From Bacillota bacterium (GTDB lineage Bacteria; Bacillota; Bacilli; Paenibacillales; Paenibacillaceae), in assembly GCA_023391635.1 (NCBI GenBank), contig JAEWAQ010000081.1:1-64000 (forward strand): a stretch of 64,000 nucleotides of DNA. Reading direction: 5' to 3'. The position numbers were made by a program, and so were the translations under genes. This document shows, one piece after another, positions 15,972 to 24,186 of this stretch; positions within the stretch are counted from its first letter, which is position 1; each line of letters begins with the position of its first letter. A model generated the notes under the pieces. It worked only from the letters and a program-made list of their open reading frames with translations. It was not told where the DNA came from and searched no databases.

Positions 15972-17450
15972 GTGGAAAAAGTGGACATTTTCAAGGATAT
16001 TGCCGAGCGTACCGGCGGCGATATCTACCTCGGGGTCGTCGGCGCCGTACGAACGGGCAAATCGACCTTCATCAAACGATTTATGGAGACCGTCGTGCTG
16101 CCGAACATCGCGCACGAGGCCGACAGGGTCCGCGCCATCGATGAATTGCCGCAAAGCGCGGCGGGACGCACCATCATGACGACGGAGCCGAAGTTCGTGC
16201 CGAATAACGCGGTGCAAATCCGGGTAGCCGAAGGGCTGGATGTGAACGTCAGGCTTGTCGATTGCGTCGGGTATACGGTGGACGGCGCCAAAGGCTTCGA
16301 GGACGAGAGCGGGCCGAGGATGATCTCGACGCCTTGGTTCGAAGAACCGATTCCGTTCCAGGAAGCGGCGGAGATTGGCACCCGCAAAGTCATTCAAGAG
16401 CATTCGACGCTCGGCGTCGTCGTCACGACCGATGGCACGATCGCAGAAATTCCGCGCAGCGCTTACGTCGACGCCGAAGAGCGGGTCGTGAACGAACTGA
16501 AGGAAGTCGGCAAACCATTCGTGCTCGTCGTCAACTCCACGCGTCCGCGCAGCGATGAAGCGCTCGCCTTGCGCAACGAACTGGCCGCCAAGTACGACAT
16601 CCCGGTCATGACGCTGTCCGCTGCCGCGATGGGCGAAGAAGAAGTGATGGGCGTGCTGCGGGAAGTGCTGTACGAATTCCCGGTGCATGAAGTCAATGTC
16701 AATCTGCCGAGTTGGGTCATGGTGTTGAACGAAGGGCATTGGCTGCGTTCGAGCTACGAGAATTCCGTCCGCGAGACGGTGAAAGATATTCGCAGGCTGC
16801 GCGATGTCGACCGCGTCGTATCCCAGTTCATGGATTACGATTTTGTCGCGCGTGCGGGCCTCAGCGGCATGAACATGGGGCAGGGCGTCGCCGAGATCGA
16901 TTTGTACGCGCCTGATGAATTGTACGATCGCATCCTGATGGAAGTCGTCGGCACGGAAATCCGCGGCAAGGACCACCTGCTGCAGCTGATGCAGGAATTC
17001 GCGCATGCCAAGCGGGAATATGACCGGTTTGCCGAAGCGCTCGAGATGGTCAAGACGACCGGCTACGGCATCGCCGCTCCGACGCTCAAGGAGATGGTGC
17101 TCGACGAACCGGAATTGATCCGCCAAGGCTCCAGGTTCGGAGTACGGCTGAAGGCGACTGCGCCTTCCATTCACATGATCCGGGTCGACGTCGAATCCGA
17201 ATTCGCTCCGATCATCGGCACCGAGAAGCAGAGCGAGGAGCTCGTTCGGTACTTGATGCAGGACTTCGAGAAGGATCCGATCAAAATTTGGGAATCCGAC
17301 ATCTTCGGCCGCTCGCTGCATTCGATCGTGCGCGAAGGCATCCAGGGCAAGATCGCGATGATGCCGGACAACGCTCGCTACAAGCTTCAAGAGACGCTCG
17401 GACGCATCATTAACGAAGGCTCCGGCGGTTTGATCGCGATCATCCTCTAA
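15972..17450 (+). CDS. spoIVA: Spore coat morphogenetic ATPase SpoIVA
   Basis: A 492-aa protein, the same length as B. subtilis SpoIVA. It has an N-terminal TRAFAC-class ATPase domain with Walker A GAVRTGKSTFIKRF (about residues 23-36), a middle domain and a conserved C-terminal tail (GGLIAIIL). SpoIVA hydrolyses ATP to polymerise into the basement layer of the spore coat. The GTG start follows GGGAGGGGAA. It is monocistronic, with a SigE promoter and a terminator. Confidence 0.97.
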   Translation: MEKVDIFKDIAERTGGDIYLGVVGAVRTGKSTFIKRFMETVVLPNIAHEADRVRAIDELPQSAAGRTIMTTEPKFVPNNAVQIRVAEGLDVNVRLVDCVGYTVDGAKGFEDESGPRMISTPWFEEPIPFQEAAEIGTRKVIQEHSTLGVVVTTDGTIAEIPRSAYVDAEERVVNELKEVGKPFVLVVNSTRPRSDEALALRNELAAKYDIPVMTLSAAAMGEEEVMGVLREVLYEFPVHEVNVNLPSWVMVLNEGHWLRSSYENSVRETVKDIRRLRDVDRVVSQFMDYDFVARAGLSGMNMGQGVAEIDLYAPDELYDRILMEVVGTEIRGKDHLLQLMQEFAHAKREYDRFAEALEMVKTTGYGIAAPTLKEMVLDEPELIRQGSRFGVRLKATAPSIHMIRVDVESEFAPIIGTEKQSEELVRYLMQDFEKDPIKIWESDIFGRSLHSIVREGIQGKIAMMPDNARYKLQETLGRIINEGSGGLIAIIL

Positions 17451-17463
17451 AATTTCGATAAAG

Positions 17464-17493
17464 TGGCGGGCCCCCGGGGGTTCGCCATTTTTA
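17464..17493 (+). terminator. Terminator after spoIVA
   Basis: TGGCG/CGCCA arms around a C5G5 core, followed by T5. Confidence 0.75.
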
Positions 17494-17612
17494 TCCATGT
17501 TGGAATGTGCATTTCGCTTGATCCCACCTTTTGCCGATATCCCTTTCGCTCAGGAAGCGGGGACGCGTTATTCTGCAATCCAGGCAAAACCGCAAGAACT
17601 TCCATTTAAACG

Positions 17613-17643
17613 GCAGTTTGCAATGAAGATCCGGATTGTTCCT
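17613..17643. repeat. 31-bp direct repeat inside the IS, copy 1
   Basis: Matches 17687-17717 except at three positions. The second copy is the 3' end of the transposase coding region (EQSGSSLQSA), so copy 1 is a stray duplicate of that end. Confidence 0.8.
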
Positions 17644-17679
17644 AGTATTTAAACTATGCTTGACTGCCAGCAATACCAT

Positions 17680-18588
17680 TCAAGCAGCAGATTGTAATGA
17701 AGATCCGGATTGTTCCTGCAGTGTCGCTCCGACTAATTTACGATAGATGATCGTCTTGGTCCGTGCACATTGACGAAGCAAACTGTCGAACTTCGAGTCG
17801 CCTCTCCAATTCCAATCATAGCAAAACTGGTCCAAATAAGTCTGCAAGTGCTTGGGCCCGATCCCTCTGAACAGGGCGCCCAGCCGCCGCTGTGCCAAAT
17901 CTGCGATCCGCGTTACCTTGTAGTCGCGATTCCGCTTTTGAATGCTCATAATGACAACCTTGTCTTTCGCTTCATCGGCTACATTATGCTTAATGAACGC
18001 ATCCGGGTCAGGAAATTCCCGTTTGAACCCCAGAGCATGCTTGTTTTGTAATTTGAGTTTGATCGCATCGAATTGTCCGGACCGAGATCCAGATACGCCG
18101 ATAAGCAACGACTGCTCGCGGTCATGCCAAGTGAAGTTGTGCTTTGTTAAATGCTGGATGCAGTAAATCGTTGAGGTTATTTTCACCAGCCCGGAGAGCA
18201 GTCGGCCGGCTTCCGCCTGGCTCATGGCGTGACGGATTTTGTGGCAGAGCAGCCACGCGGTCTTGTAAGTCACAGAGATGATCTTGGAAAGCTGCAAAGC
18301 GTTGATTCCGTCAGGCGAGGCATGGAGACGAAATGCTTGAAACCAAGATGCCAAAGGAAGTTTACTGCCTTCCACTACAGTGCCGACAATGAGTGACGGC
18401 TGAGCGTGGCAATTGGCGCATTCATATAGGGGCAATCTCCGCGTCGTGATGCAGTAGGCTTTGTCGTATCCGCATTCCGGGCACCGAAAGCCCTCAGGCC
18501 ATTTTGCACTGTACAAAGCGGCAATGCATTCTTCCTCGGAATAAGGGAAATCCACATTCCTTCTCTGCTCCATGGCGATCAACTCCAT
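17680..18588 (-). CDS. IS1595-family transposase
   Basis: About 302 aa. The N-terminal region carries a zinc-ribbon with CPECG and CANCH (roughly residues 35-62), followed by the region leading to ISXO2-like transposases, and ends with the typical HLQTYLDQFCYDWNWR segment. The central catalytic region reads differently from the usual ISXO2 pattern, and I cannot place all acidic catalytic residues, so activity is uncertain. The ATG at 18588 (MELIAMEQRR) is used; ATG at 18573, 9 nt after GGAG, is equally plausible. Confidence 0.75.
   Translation of the reverse strand: MELIAMEQRRNVDFPYSEEECIAALYSAKWPEGFRCPECGYDKAYCITTRRLPLYECANCHAQPSLIVGTVVEGSKLPLASWFQAFRLHASPDGINALQLSKIISVTYKTAWLLCHKIRHAMSQAEAGRLLSGLVKITSTIYCIQHLTKHNFTWHDREQSLLIGVSGSRSGQFDAIKLKLQNKHALGFKREFPDPDAFIKHNVADEAKDKVVIMSIQKRNRDYKVTRIADLAQRRLGALFRGIGPKHLQTYLDQFCYDWNWRGDSKFDSLLRQCARTKTIIYRKLVGATLQEQSGSSLQSAA
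17687..17717. repeat. 31-bp direct repeat inside the IS, copy 2
   Basis: Partner of 17613-17643; lies within the transposase C-terminal codons. Confidence 0.8.
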
Positions 18589-18786
18589 ATAAATGAGAAT
18601 ATATGTTCCTATTATGCCATACATTTGATAATATTTCAACCTATTTGGAAGAGGATTTTCGATATGATTCAATGGGCTTTATACCAATGGAACTAAGTCA
18701 TACTGAGCGAAAGGGATATCGTCAGATGCGGAATGCGGGACGAATATGATGCTAGAGAATGGAATCATATGGGGCATAATTCGACG

Positions 18787-18808
18787 CATACTGAGCAAAA
18801 GGGATACC
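18787..18808. repeat. Solitary copy of the IS right end
   Basis: CATACTGAGCAAAAGGGATA closely matches the right end of the IS at 18699-18720, including CATA on its inner side. No second transposase is present, so this looks like the relic of another insertion. The 302 nt between the transposase start and 18891 otherwise show nothing. Confidence 0.65.
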
Positions 18809-18890
18809 GGCGAGAGAAAGCGACAGATCTCGGGCGAGGCGCTGCCGATTCCCGAGGACGAGTGGACGCGGAAGGAGTTCGACTGACAAC

Positions 18891-19463
18891 ATGTACAAGC
18901 CGATCCTGCAAGTGAATTCCGAAGATCTGCCGGCTATTGCGATCGTATGCGGCGACCCGAGGCGGGCGGAGGCGATCTCCAGCAAGCTGGACAACGCCCG
19001 CGAGCTCGCGTTCGCCAAGGAATACCGCACATTCGTCGGAGAATACGGCGGCGCGCCGCTCGCGGTGGTGAGCCATGGCGTCGGCTGTCCGGGAGCAGCG
19101 GTCTGCTTCGAAGAGCTGATCCGCGCCGGCGTGAAGACGCTGATTCGCGTCGGCACAGGAATCGCCGGGCGTCGTGCGCAAAGGCTACACGGTCACGCTG
19201 GACGTCTTCTACGCCGGCATCGTCGAGGTGCCGCATCGCCAGTACAAAGCGGCCGGCGCGCTCGCAGTCGAGATGGAAATCGCGGCGCTGTATGCCGTAG
19301 CCGGGATTCGCGGGGCCCGCGCCGGCGCCATTGTGGCGTTGGACGGCTACGCCGACGCCGATCTTGCGGCGACGTACGATCCGCATACGGACGCTTTGCC
19401 CAGGCGGTGGAGCGGGAGATAGAAGCAGCGCTGCGGGCAGCCGTGCGACTGTCATCGAAGTAA
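18891..19463 (+). pseudogene. Decayed nucleoside phosphorylase (PNP/UDP superfamily)
   Basis: The first ~85 codons read as a nucleoside/uridine phosphorylase N-terminus (VCGDPRRAEAI near residue 18, then LIRVGTGIAG). At about 19165 the frame breaks, and roughly 80 residues expected in the middle are missing. The match resumes in another frame from about 19170 (RKGYTVTLDVFYAG, PHRQYKAAGALAVEMEIAAL) and switches back near 19395 to end VEREIEAALRAAVRL. One internal deletion and two frame changes make this non-functional. It lies beside the IS element. Confidence 0.8.
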
Positions 19464-19501
19464 CGGCAGGCCGTCAACGGCGTGACTGCAGGCAGGCCGG
19501 C

Positions 19502-19531
19502 TTGAAACTTCCGGCTCGTCGCGTGTATAAT
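19502..19531 (+). promoter_or_regulatory. SigA promoter of hbs
   Basis: TTGAAA (19502-19507), an 18-nt spacer, then TATAAT (19526-19531). Confidence 0.7.
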
Positions 19532-19589
19532 TTCTGATGAAACGGATAAACAGATACTATGCCACGTTCCGTTGTGGGAGGTGAAGGCC

Positions 19590-19862
19590 ATGAATAAAAC
19601 CGAATTGATCGCCAAAGTCGCGGAAGTGACCGATCTGTCAAAGAAAGACGCAACGCAAGCGGTTGACGCGGTATTCGACGTCATTTCCGAAGCGCTGCAA
19701 AACGGCGATAAAGTCCAGCTCGTCGGCTTCGGCAATTTCGAAGTGCGCGAACGCTCCGCCCGCAAAGGACGCAACCCGCAAACCGGTGAAGAAATCGAAA
19801 TTGCGGCCGGGAAAATTCCCGCGTTCAAGCCTGGCAAAGCACTCAAGGACGGCATTAAATAA
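19590..19862 (+). CDS. hbs: DNA-binding protein HU
   Basis: A 90-aa HU-family histone-like protein. The family signature GFGNFEVRERSARKGRNPQT lies around residues 46-65, including the DNA-intercalating Arg/Pro arm. It binds and bends DNA as a homodimer and compacts the nucleoid. The start at 19590 gives the canonical MNKTELIAKV and follows GGGAGGTG. Monocistronic, between the decayed phosphorylase and a tRNA gene. Confidence 0.97.
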   Translation: MNKTELIAKVAEVTDLSKKDATQAVDAVFDVISEALQNGDKVQLVGFGNFEVRERSARKGRNPQTGEEIEIAAGKIPAFKPGKALKDGIK

Positions 19863-19898
19863 ATTTTGATGTATGCCGGCAATCGTGATGGATGGGGC

Positions 19899-19928
19899 TT
19901 GCATAGCGGTTTGAGCCTGTGCTATACT
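19899..19928 (+). promoter_or_regulatory. Promoter of tRNA-Pro
   Basis: TTGCAT (19899-19904) and TATACT (19923-19928) with an 18-nt spacer and a TGC extension, 26 nt before the tRNA. Confidence 0.6.
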
Positions 19929-19954
19929 CAATCGGTGCCTATCAATGGCGCCTT

Positions 19955-20031
19955 CGAGACGTAGCGCAATCTGGTAGCGCGCACCCTTGGGGTGGGTGAG
20001 GTTGCAGGTTCAAATCCTGTCGTCTCGACCA
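19955..20031 (+). tRNA. tRNA-Pro (GGG anticodon)
   Basis: Folds as a full cloverleaf: acceptor CGAGACG/CGTCTCG, D-stem GCGC/GCGC, anticodon stem CACCC/GGGTG with loop TTGGGGT (anticodon GGG), T-stem GCAGG/CCTGT with loop TTCAAAT, then A-CCA encoded. It reads CCC/CCU codons. Confidence 0.93.
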
Positions 20032-20137
20032 TTACATATCACCGATGAAGACGATCGATTCCCGGTCGTCTTCTTTCATCCCATTGACAGCCGTCCGGGA
20101 TATCGTTCATCATGGGGGAGAAAGGGGAGAGGGCCGG

Positions 20138-20359
20138 ATGGAATCGCAGCAAGCAGATTATTTCGTCGTGAAGGCGAAGGATAACGGTGTGCAGGTGATC
20201 GGCCTGACGCGCGGACAGGACACCAAGTTCCATCACACGGAGAAGCTGGATCGGGGCGAGGTGCTGATCGCGCAGTTCACCGAACATACGTCGGCGGTGA
20301 AGATTCGCGGCAAGGCGACGATCCTGACCAAGTACGGAACGGTGGAGACGGATGCTTAG
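20138..20359 (+). CDS. mtrB: trp RNA-binding attenuation protein (TRAP)
   Basis: A 73-aa protein matching TRAP. TRAP forms an 11-subunit ring that, with bound tryptophan, wraps GAG/UAG repeats in trp leaders. Tryptophan/RNA-contact segments such as GVQVIGLTRGQDTKFHHTEKL and TSAVKIRGKA are recognisable. Start chosen at the ATG after GGGGAGAGGG. In B. subtilis mtrA (folE) precedes mtrB in an operon. Here mtrA is absent and a tRNA lies upstream. A likely target site lies in the trpE leader at 30.7 kb. Confidence 0.95.
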   Translation: MESQQADYFVVKAKDNGVQVIGLTRGQDTKFHHTEKLDRGEVLIAQFTEHTSAVKIRGKATILTKYGTVETDA

Positions 20360-20369
20360 TTTGCGCGTC

Positions 20370-20394
20370 CGGCAGGCATAGCCTGCCGTTTTTT
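20370..20394 (+). terminator. Terminator after mtrB
   Basis: Perfect 8-bp stem CGGCAGGC/GCCTGCCG with loop ATA and T6. Confidence 0.92.
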
Positions 20395-20447
20395 ATTATA
20401 AAATGGGGTATGGCGCATTAAAGCCAAGCTTAGGGAGGAGGCGGGTC

Positions 20448-20981
20448 ATGCCCCAGTTCAAAATCTGGTTCGCCGCCGTTGTGTTTGGTCTAGCTGCCAT
20501 CCTGCTGCTGGGGAGGCTGGCTGACATGGATAAAGCGGAGCAGACGGCAGATCGGGACGCCGCCGCCGCGCCGCTGAAGCTCGTCAGCCTGACGGACGAT
20601 AACTTGCCGGATGCCATCGCATCGCTTCGCCTCAAGCAGCGCGCTACCCGCGTCGGATGGGACCATCACAGGCTGACGATCGATCTGCTGATGTCCGAAG
20701 GCGAGCGCCAAGCGGAGACGCTTTGGCGCGACCTGGCGTCCATCCTTCAATTCTCGTTCGGGGAAACCGGAAATGTTCGGCAGACGCTCATCCGCATCTA
20801 CCGGGAAGCGGATAGCGGGCGTCGAGTTCTGATGTTTTACGGCGATCCCGGTAGAACGGAATGGTCGCCGGAACGGATTGCCGCGCTGAAGGCGCCGGAT
20901 CGCGGCTCCGCAGATGCGTTTCGACGGCAAATCGGCTTGTCTGCCACGCCTGCAGGGGATAAGTGGCTGTCGGATATGTAG
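20448..20981 (+). CDS. Membrane-anchored protein of unknown function
   Basis: A 177-aa protein with an N-terminal signal anchor (about residues 6-24, WFAAVVFGLAAILLLG) and a soluble remainder presumably outside the membrane. The sequence (LKLVSLTDDNLPDAIASLRL, then TLIRIYRE) has no family I can name. GGGAGGAGG precedes the ATG. It lies between mtrB and hepS and has no equivalent there in B. subtilis. Confidence 0.7.
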   Translation: MPQFKIWFAAVVFGLAAILLLGRLADMDKAEQTADRDAAAAPLKLVSLTDDNLPDAIASLRLKQRATRVGWDHHRLTIDLLMSEGERQAETLWRDLASILQFSFGETGNVRQTLIRIYREADSGRRVLMFYGDPGRTEWSPERIAALKAPDRGSADAFRRQIGLSATPAGDKWLSDM

Positions 20982-21028
20982 CAATTTCACGAAACTTGCG
21001 CCCGTCTTATGCGGCACTGCCAGGGATA

Positions 21029-21037
21029 TGCTATAAT
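21029..21037 (+). promoter_or_regulatory. Extended -10 promoter of the hepS operon
   Basis: TGC followed by a perfect TATAAT (21032-21037), 69 nt before hepS; no obvious -35. Confidence 0.6.
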
Positions 21038-21105
21038 AAAGAAATCTTAACGCCGTTCCCCGCCAGGCAGAGGATCGGAACGGCATCTTGCTCGGAGGAT
21101 GAGGC

Positions 21106-21984
21106 ATGACACGTTACCGGGTTGGACAGTTGGCCCACAAATATATGGAACACGACATGATCGCGCTGCACACGGAACTGCCCGAATTTCCCGACAGCCG
21201 GATCCGAATGCTGCACGCGGTGCTCAGTCAGCAGCCGTCGGCGGCCAGCTACAAGGAATTGTTCTCCGTCGTCGCCTCGCTCGTCCAGATGGGCCTGGAC
21301 ACGCACGACCTGGTCGAGAATGGGACGCTCGCCGGCAAGAACGGAGCGCTCGGCATGCGCGCGCAGCAATTGAAAGTGCTCGCAGGCGATTACTTCAGCA
21401 GCCGATTCTATCATTTGCTGTCCCAAGCCGGACAGATTGAAGCCGTCCGCCGCCTCAGCGAGGCGGTCTGCGAACTGAACCGCATCAAGATGAGCGGATA
21501 TGCGCGAATGAAGCAACTGCAATGGAACGCGGAAGATTACGTCCATTACGGAGCGGAGATCAAGTCCGGTCTGTTCCTGTCGTTTACCGGCTTCATGCAA
21601 GGGTTGTACGAGCGTTTATGGCCGGAGCTGGTGTCACGGTTTTGCCGCTGCGAAGTGCTGCTGCAGGAGCTCAACGCCGTGCAACGTGAAGAGAAGCTTG
21701 CCGCCGGATGGGGCTTCTGGCACGTAATGCAGGAAGGCACGGAGGACGATCGCCGCAGCTTGTCCGAGCACCGCGACGATCATGGATTGCTGCGGCATCT
21801 GATGGTGAAATATCACGTGTCCGATAAGCTTGGAAGCCTGCTTCGGCAATCCGCTTTGCAATTGCACGAACAGGTGAGCCGACTGCCTTCGGACAAGCTG
21901 GTGCGCGAATTGCAATCGCTGATCGAGCCGTTCCTGGCGGCCGGCGGCCCGCAGCCTGCGGCAGCGTTGAAGGAGTGGGGATAA
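21106..21984 (+). CDS. hepS: Heptaprenyl diphosphate synthase component I
   Basis: A 292-aa protein corresponding to HepS, the small non-catalytic subunit that pairs with HepT to make the C35 side chain of menaquinone-7. It lacks Asp-rich motifs, as expected, and is mostly helical. CGGAGGATGAGG precedes the ATG. It begins the operon hepS-menG-ubiA-ubiX-mqnA-hepT, so both subunits of the synthase bracket the ring-modifying genes. Confidence 0.85.
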   Translation: MTRYRVGQLAHKYMEHDMIALHTELPEFPDSRIRMLHAVLSQQPSAASYKELFSVVASLVQMGLDTHDLVENGTLAGKNGALGMRAQQLKVLAGDYFSSRFYHLLSQAGQIEAVRRLSEAVCELNRIKMSGYARMKQLQWNAEDYVHYGAEIKSGLFLSFTGFMQGLYERLWPELVSRFCRCEVLLQELNAVQREEKLAAGWGFWHVMQEGTEDDRRSLSEHRDDHGLLRHLMVKYHVSDKLGSLLRQSALQLHEQVSRLPSDKLVRELQSLIEPFLAAGGPQPAAALKEWG

Positions 21985-21989
21985 ACCGG

Positions 21990-22712
21990 ATGGGAGCGCA
22001 TATGGAATCCAAGCAGCACGTCCATGAGGTGTTCGAGAATATCGCGCCCAAATACGACATGATGAACGACGTCATCAGCTTCCGCAGGCATAAAGCTTGG
22101 CGCAAATTCACGATGCGCAAGATGGCGATCCAGCCGGGGCAATCTTCGCTGGATCTGTGCTGCGGAACGGCCGATTGGACGATCGCGCTCGCCGAAGCCA
22201 GCCGGGACGGCGAGACGATCGGTCTCGATTTCAGCCGCAGGATGCTGGACGTCGGACAAGCCAAGATCGACAAGCTCGGTTTGTCCGACCGGATCCGGCT
22301 CCTGGAAGGCAATGCGATGGAGCTGCCTTTCGCGGACGATTCGTTCGACTATGTGACGATCGGATTCGGACTGCGCAACGTGCCGGATATCGATCAGGTG
22401 CTCAGGGAAATGCGCAGGGTGGCAAAGCCCGGAGGCAAAGTCGTCTGTCTGGAGCTATCGAAGCCAACCTGGCAGCCCTTCAAGGGCATTTATTATTTTT
22501 ATTTCGAAAAGCTGCTGCCGCTGCTCGGCAAGTGGCTAGTGAAGCGATACGAGCAGTACAGTTGGCTGCCCGAGTCGCTGAAATCATTCCCCGACTTGCC
22601 GCAACTGTCCGAGCGGTTTCGCGCGGCGGGATTGAAGCAAGTGTACGCGCATCCTTTTTTCCTGGGGGTTGCGGCCTTGCATATCGGAACGAAGGGGACT
22701 CGCAATAAATGA
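21990..22712 (+). CDS. menG: Demethylmenaquinone methyltransferase
   Basis: About 240 aa, MenG/UbiE family. It methylates demethylmenaquinone with S-adenosylmethionine in the last step of menaquinone synthesis. Motif I LDLCCGTADWTIALA (about residue 50), GLDFSRRMLDVG and the UbiE signature GFGLRNVPDI are intact. ATG at 21990 is used; ATG at 22002, six nt after a GGGAG, is an equal alternative. Only 5 nt separate it from the hepS stop, and it overlaps the next gene by 4 nt. Confidence 0.95.
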   Translation: MGAHMESKQHVHEVFENIAPKYDMMNDVISFRRHKAWRKFTMRKMAIQPGQSSLDLCCGTADWTIALAEASRDGETIGLDFSRRMLDVGQAKIDKLGLSDRIRLLEGNAMELPFADDSFDYVTIGFGLRNVPDIDQVLREMRRVAKPGGKVVCLELSKPTWQPFKGIYYFYFEKLLPLLGKWLVKRYEQYSWLPESLKSFPDLPQLSERFRAAGLKQVYAHPFFLGVAALHIGTKGTRNK

Positions 22713-23584
22713 TCCGCAAAATACGTATTTTCCTCGACATGATCAAATTCGAGCATACGCTGTTCGCCCTGCCGTTCGCGTTTGTAGGCGCGATCCTCGG
22801 CGCGGTCTCGCAAGAGCAGCGGTTGCCGGATTGGAGCGAGATCGGCTGGATACTGCTGGCGATGGTCGGAGCGCGCAGTGCCGCGATGGGGCTGAATCGG
22901 CTGATCGACAAGGCGATCGACACACGAAATCCGCGGACGGCCATACGCGCGCTGCCCGCCGGTCTGTTGAAATCGGGCGAAGTGCTCTTATTCATCCTTA
23001 TTTCTCTGGCATTGTTGTTCTGGGCGGCATCGCAGCTCAACAGCCTGTCGATGAAATTGCTGCCGATCGCGGTGTTCATGCTCGTCTTTTATTCTTACAC
23101 GAAACGGTTCACCTGGCTGTGCCACGTCGTGCTCGGTTTGACGATTGGCTTGGCTCCGCTCGGAGGCTGGGTCGCGGTCACGGGCGAGATCACGCTTCCA
23201 GCACTGATCCTTTATCTCTCCGTCGCGTTGTGGACGGCCGGTTTCGACGTGATCTATGCCTGCCAGGACGTGGAATTCGATCGCCAGGAACGCTTGCATT
23301 CCATTCCGGTCCGTTTCGGCATCGCCGGCGGGCTGGGCATCGCACGCGCCTTCCATGTCGTGACAGCCATCGGATTCGCGGCGCTTCTCTTGATCACGGA
23401 CCTTGGCTGGTGGTACGGCCTCGGGATCGTCGTCGCCATTGCGCTGCTGTTCTATGAACACCGTCTAGTCAAGCCTAACGACTTGAGCAAGCTGAACGCC
23501 GCCTTCTTCACGATGAACGGCGTGCTGAGCGCGGTCGTGTTCTTGTTTACGTTCATCGATCTCGTGGTGGTGAGAACATGGTAA
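22709..23584 (+). CDS. UbiA-family prenyltransferase (MqnP-like)
   Basis: A 291-aa polytopic membrane protein. Both Asp-rich motifs of UbiA prenyltransferases are present: NRLIDKAIDTRNPRT (about residues 70-84) and DVIYACQDVEFDRQ (about 182-195). In the futalosine pathway a UbiA-type enzyme prenylates 1,4-dihydroxy-6-naphthoate. Given mqnA two genes downstream and the hep genes around it, that role is inferred; MenA- or UbiA-type substrates cannot be excluded. It starts in an ATGA overlap with menG. Confidence 0.88.
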   Translation: MIRKIRIFLDMIKFEHTLFALPFAFVGAILGAVSQEQRLPDWSEIGWILLAMVGARSAAMGLNRLIDKAIDTRNPRTAIRALPAGLLKSGEVLLFILISLALLFWAASQLNSLSMKLLPIAVFMLVFYSYTKRFTWLCHVVLGLTIGLAPLGGWVAVTGEITLPALILYLSVALWTAGFDVIYACQDVEFDRQERLHSIPVRFGIAGGLGIARAFHVVTAIGFAALLLITDLGWWYGLGIVVAIALLFYEHRLVKPNDLSKLNAAFFTMNGVLSAVVFLFTFIDLVVVRTW

Positions 23585-24186
23585 CGCCAAAGCGCTGGAT
23601 CGTCGGCGTGACGGGGGCGAGCGGCGCCGTGTACGGTGTGACCTTGTGCAGCAAGCTGCTGGAAGCCGGTTACGAGGTGCACCTCGTTATCAGCGATGCC
23701 GGCTGGCGGGTGTTGAAGGAAGAGCTGGGTTGGGATGCGGGCAGGCGCGCGGACGCGCTCGCCCAGGCGTTCGGCGACGCGGCTCGGGACGGCCGCCTCG
23801 TCCACCATCCGCTCGGCGACATCGGCGCTTCGATCGCCAGCGGTTCGTTCCGGTGCAGCGGGATGGTCATCATTCCTTGTTCGATGGGCACGCTGTCGGC
23901 GATCGCCGGCGGCGCTTCGACGAATCTGCTCACGCGGGCCGCCGATGTCACCTTGAAGGAAGGCCGGCCGCTTCTGCTCGTGCCGCGGGAAACGCCGCTG
24001 AGCGTGATCCATTTGGAGAACATGCTGAAGCTGGCCCGCATCGGCGTCCGCCTCATTCCCGCGATGCCTGCTTTCTACCACGACCCGCAAACGCTGGACG
24101 ACATCGTCGGATTTCTCGTCGGCAAAGTGATGGACAACATGGGAATTGACAATAATTTGTACGACAGATGGGGAGAAGACGCATGA
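23578..24186 (+). CDS. ubiX: UbiX/PAD1-family flavin prenyltransferase
   Basis: A 202-aa flavoprotein. GVTGASGAVYGVTL at the N-terminus and the conserved PCSMGTLSAIAGG segment are typical of UbiX, which makes prenylated FMN for UbiD-type decarboxylases. In futalosine-type menaquinone synthesis a UbiD/UbiX pair is proposed to remove the naphthoate carboxyl group. The matching UbiD gene is not in the window. It overlaps the UbiA gene by 7 nt. Confidence 0.92.
   Translation: MVTPKRWIVGVTGASGAVYGVTLCSKLLEAGYEVHLVISDAGWRVLKEELGWDAGRRADALAQAFGDAARDGRLVHHPLGDIGASIASGSFRCSGMVIIPCSMGTLSAIAGGASTNLLTRAADVTLKEGRPLLLVPRETPLSVIHLENMLKLARIGVRLIPAMPAFYHDPQTLDDIVGFLVGKVMDNMGIDNNLYDRWGEDA

Larger units (their letters stand above)
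17535..18721 (-). mobile_element. IS1595-like insertion sequence
   Basis: Bounded by perfect 19-bp inverted repeats, CGATATCCCTTTCGCTCAG at 17535-17553 and its complement at 18703-18721, giving an 1187-bp element. It encodes one minus-strand transposase. The 8 bases on either side do not match (CCTTTTGC and TCAGATGC), so no target duplication is visible. The edge may have been rearranged or the insertion may be old. Confidence 0.8.

Noticed and set aside
18733..18915. 60-codon frame between the IS and the phosphorylase remnant
   Set aside because: No ribosome-binding site and no similarity. It crosses the solitary IS end and overlaps the pseudogene start.
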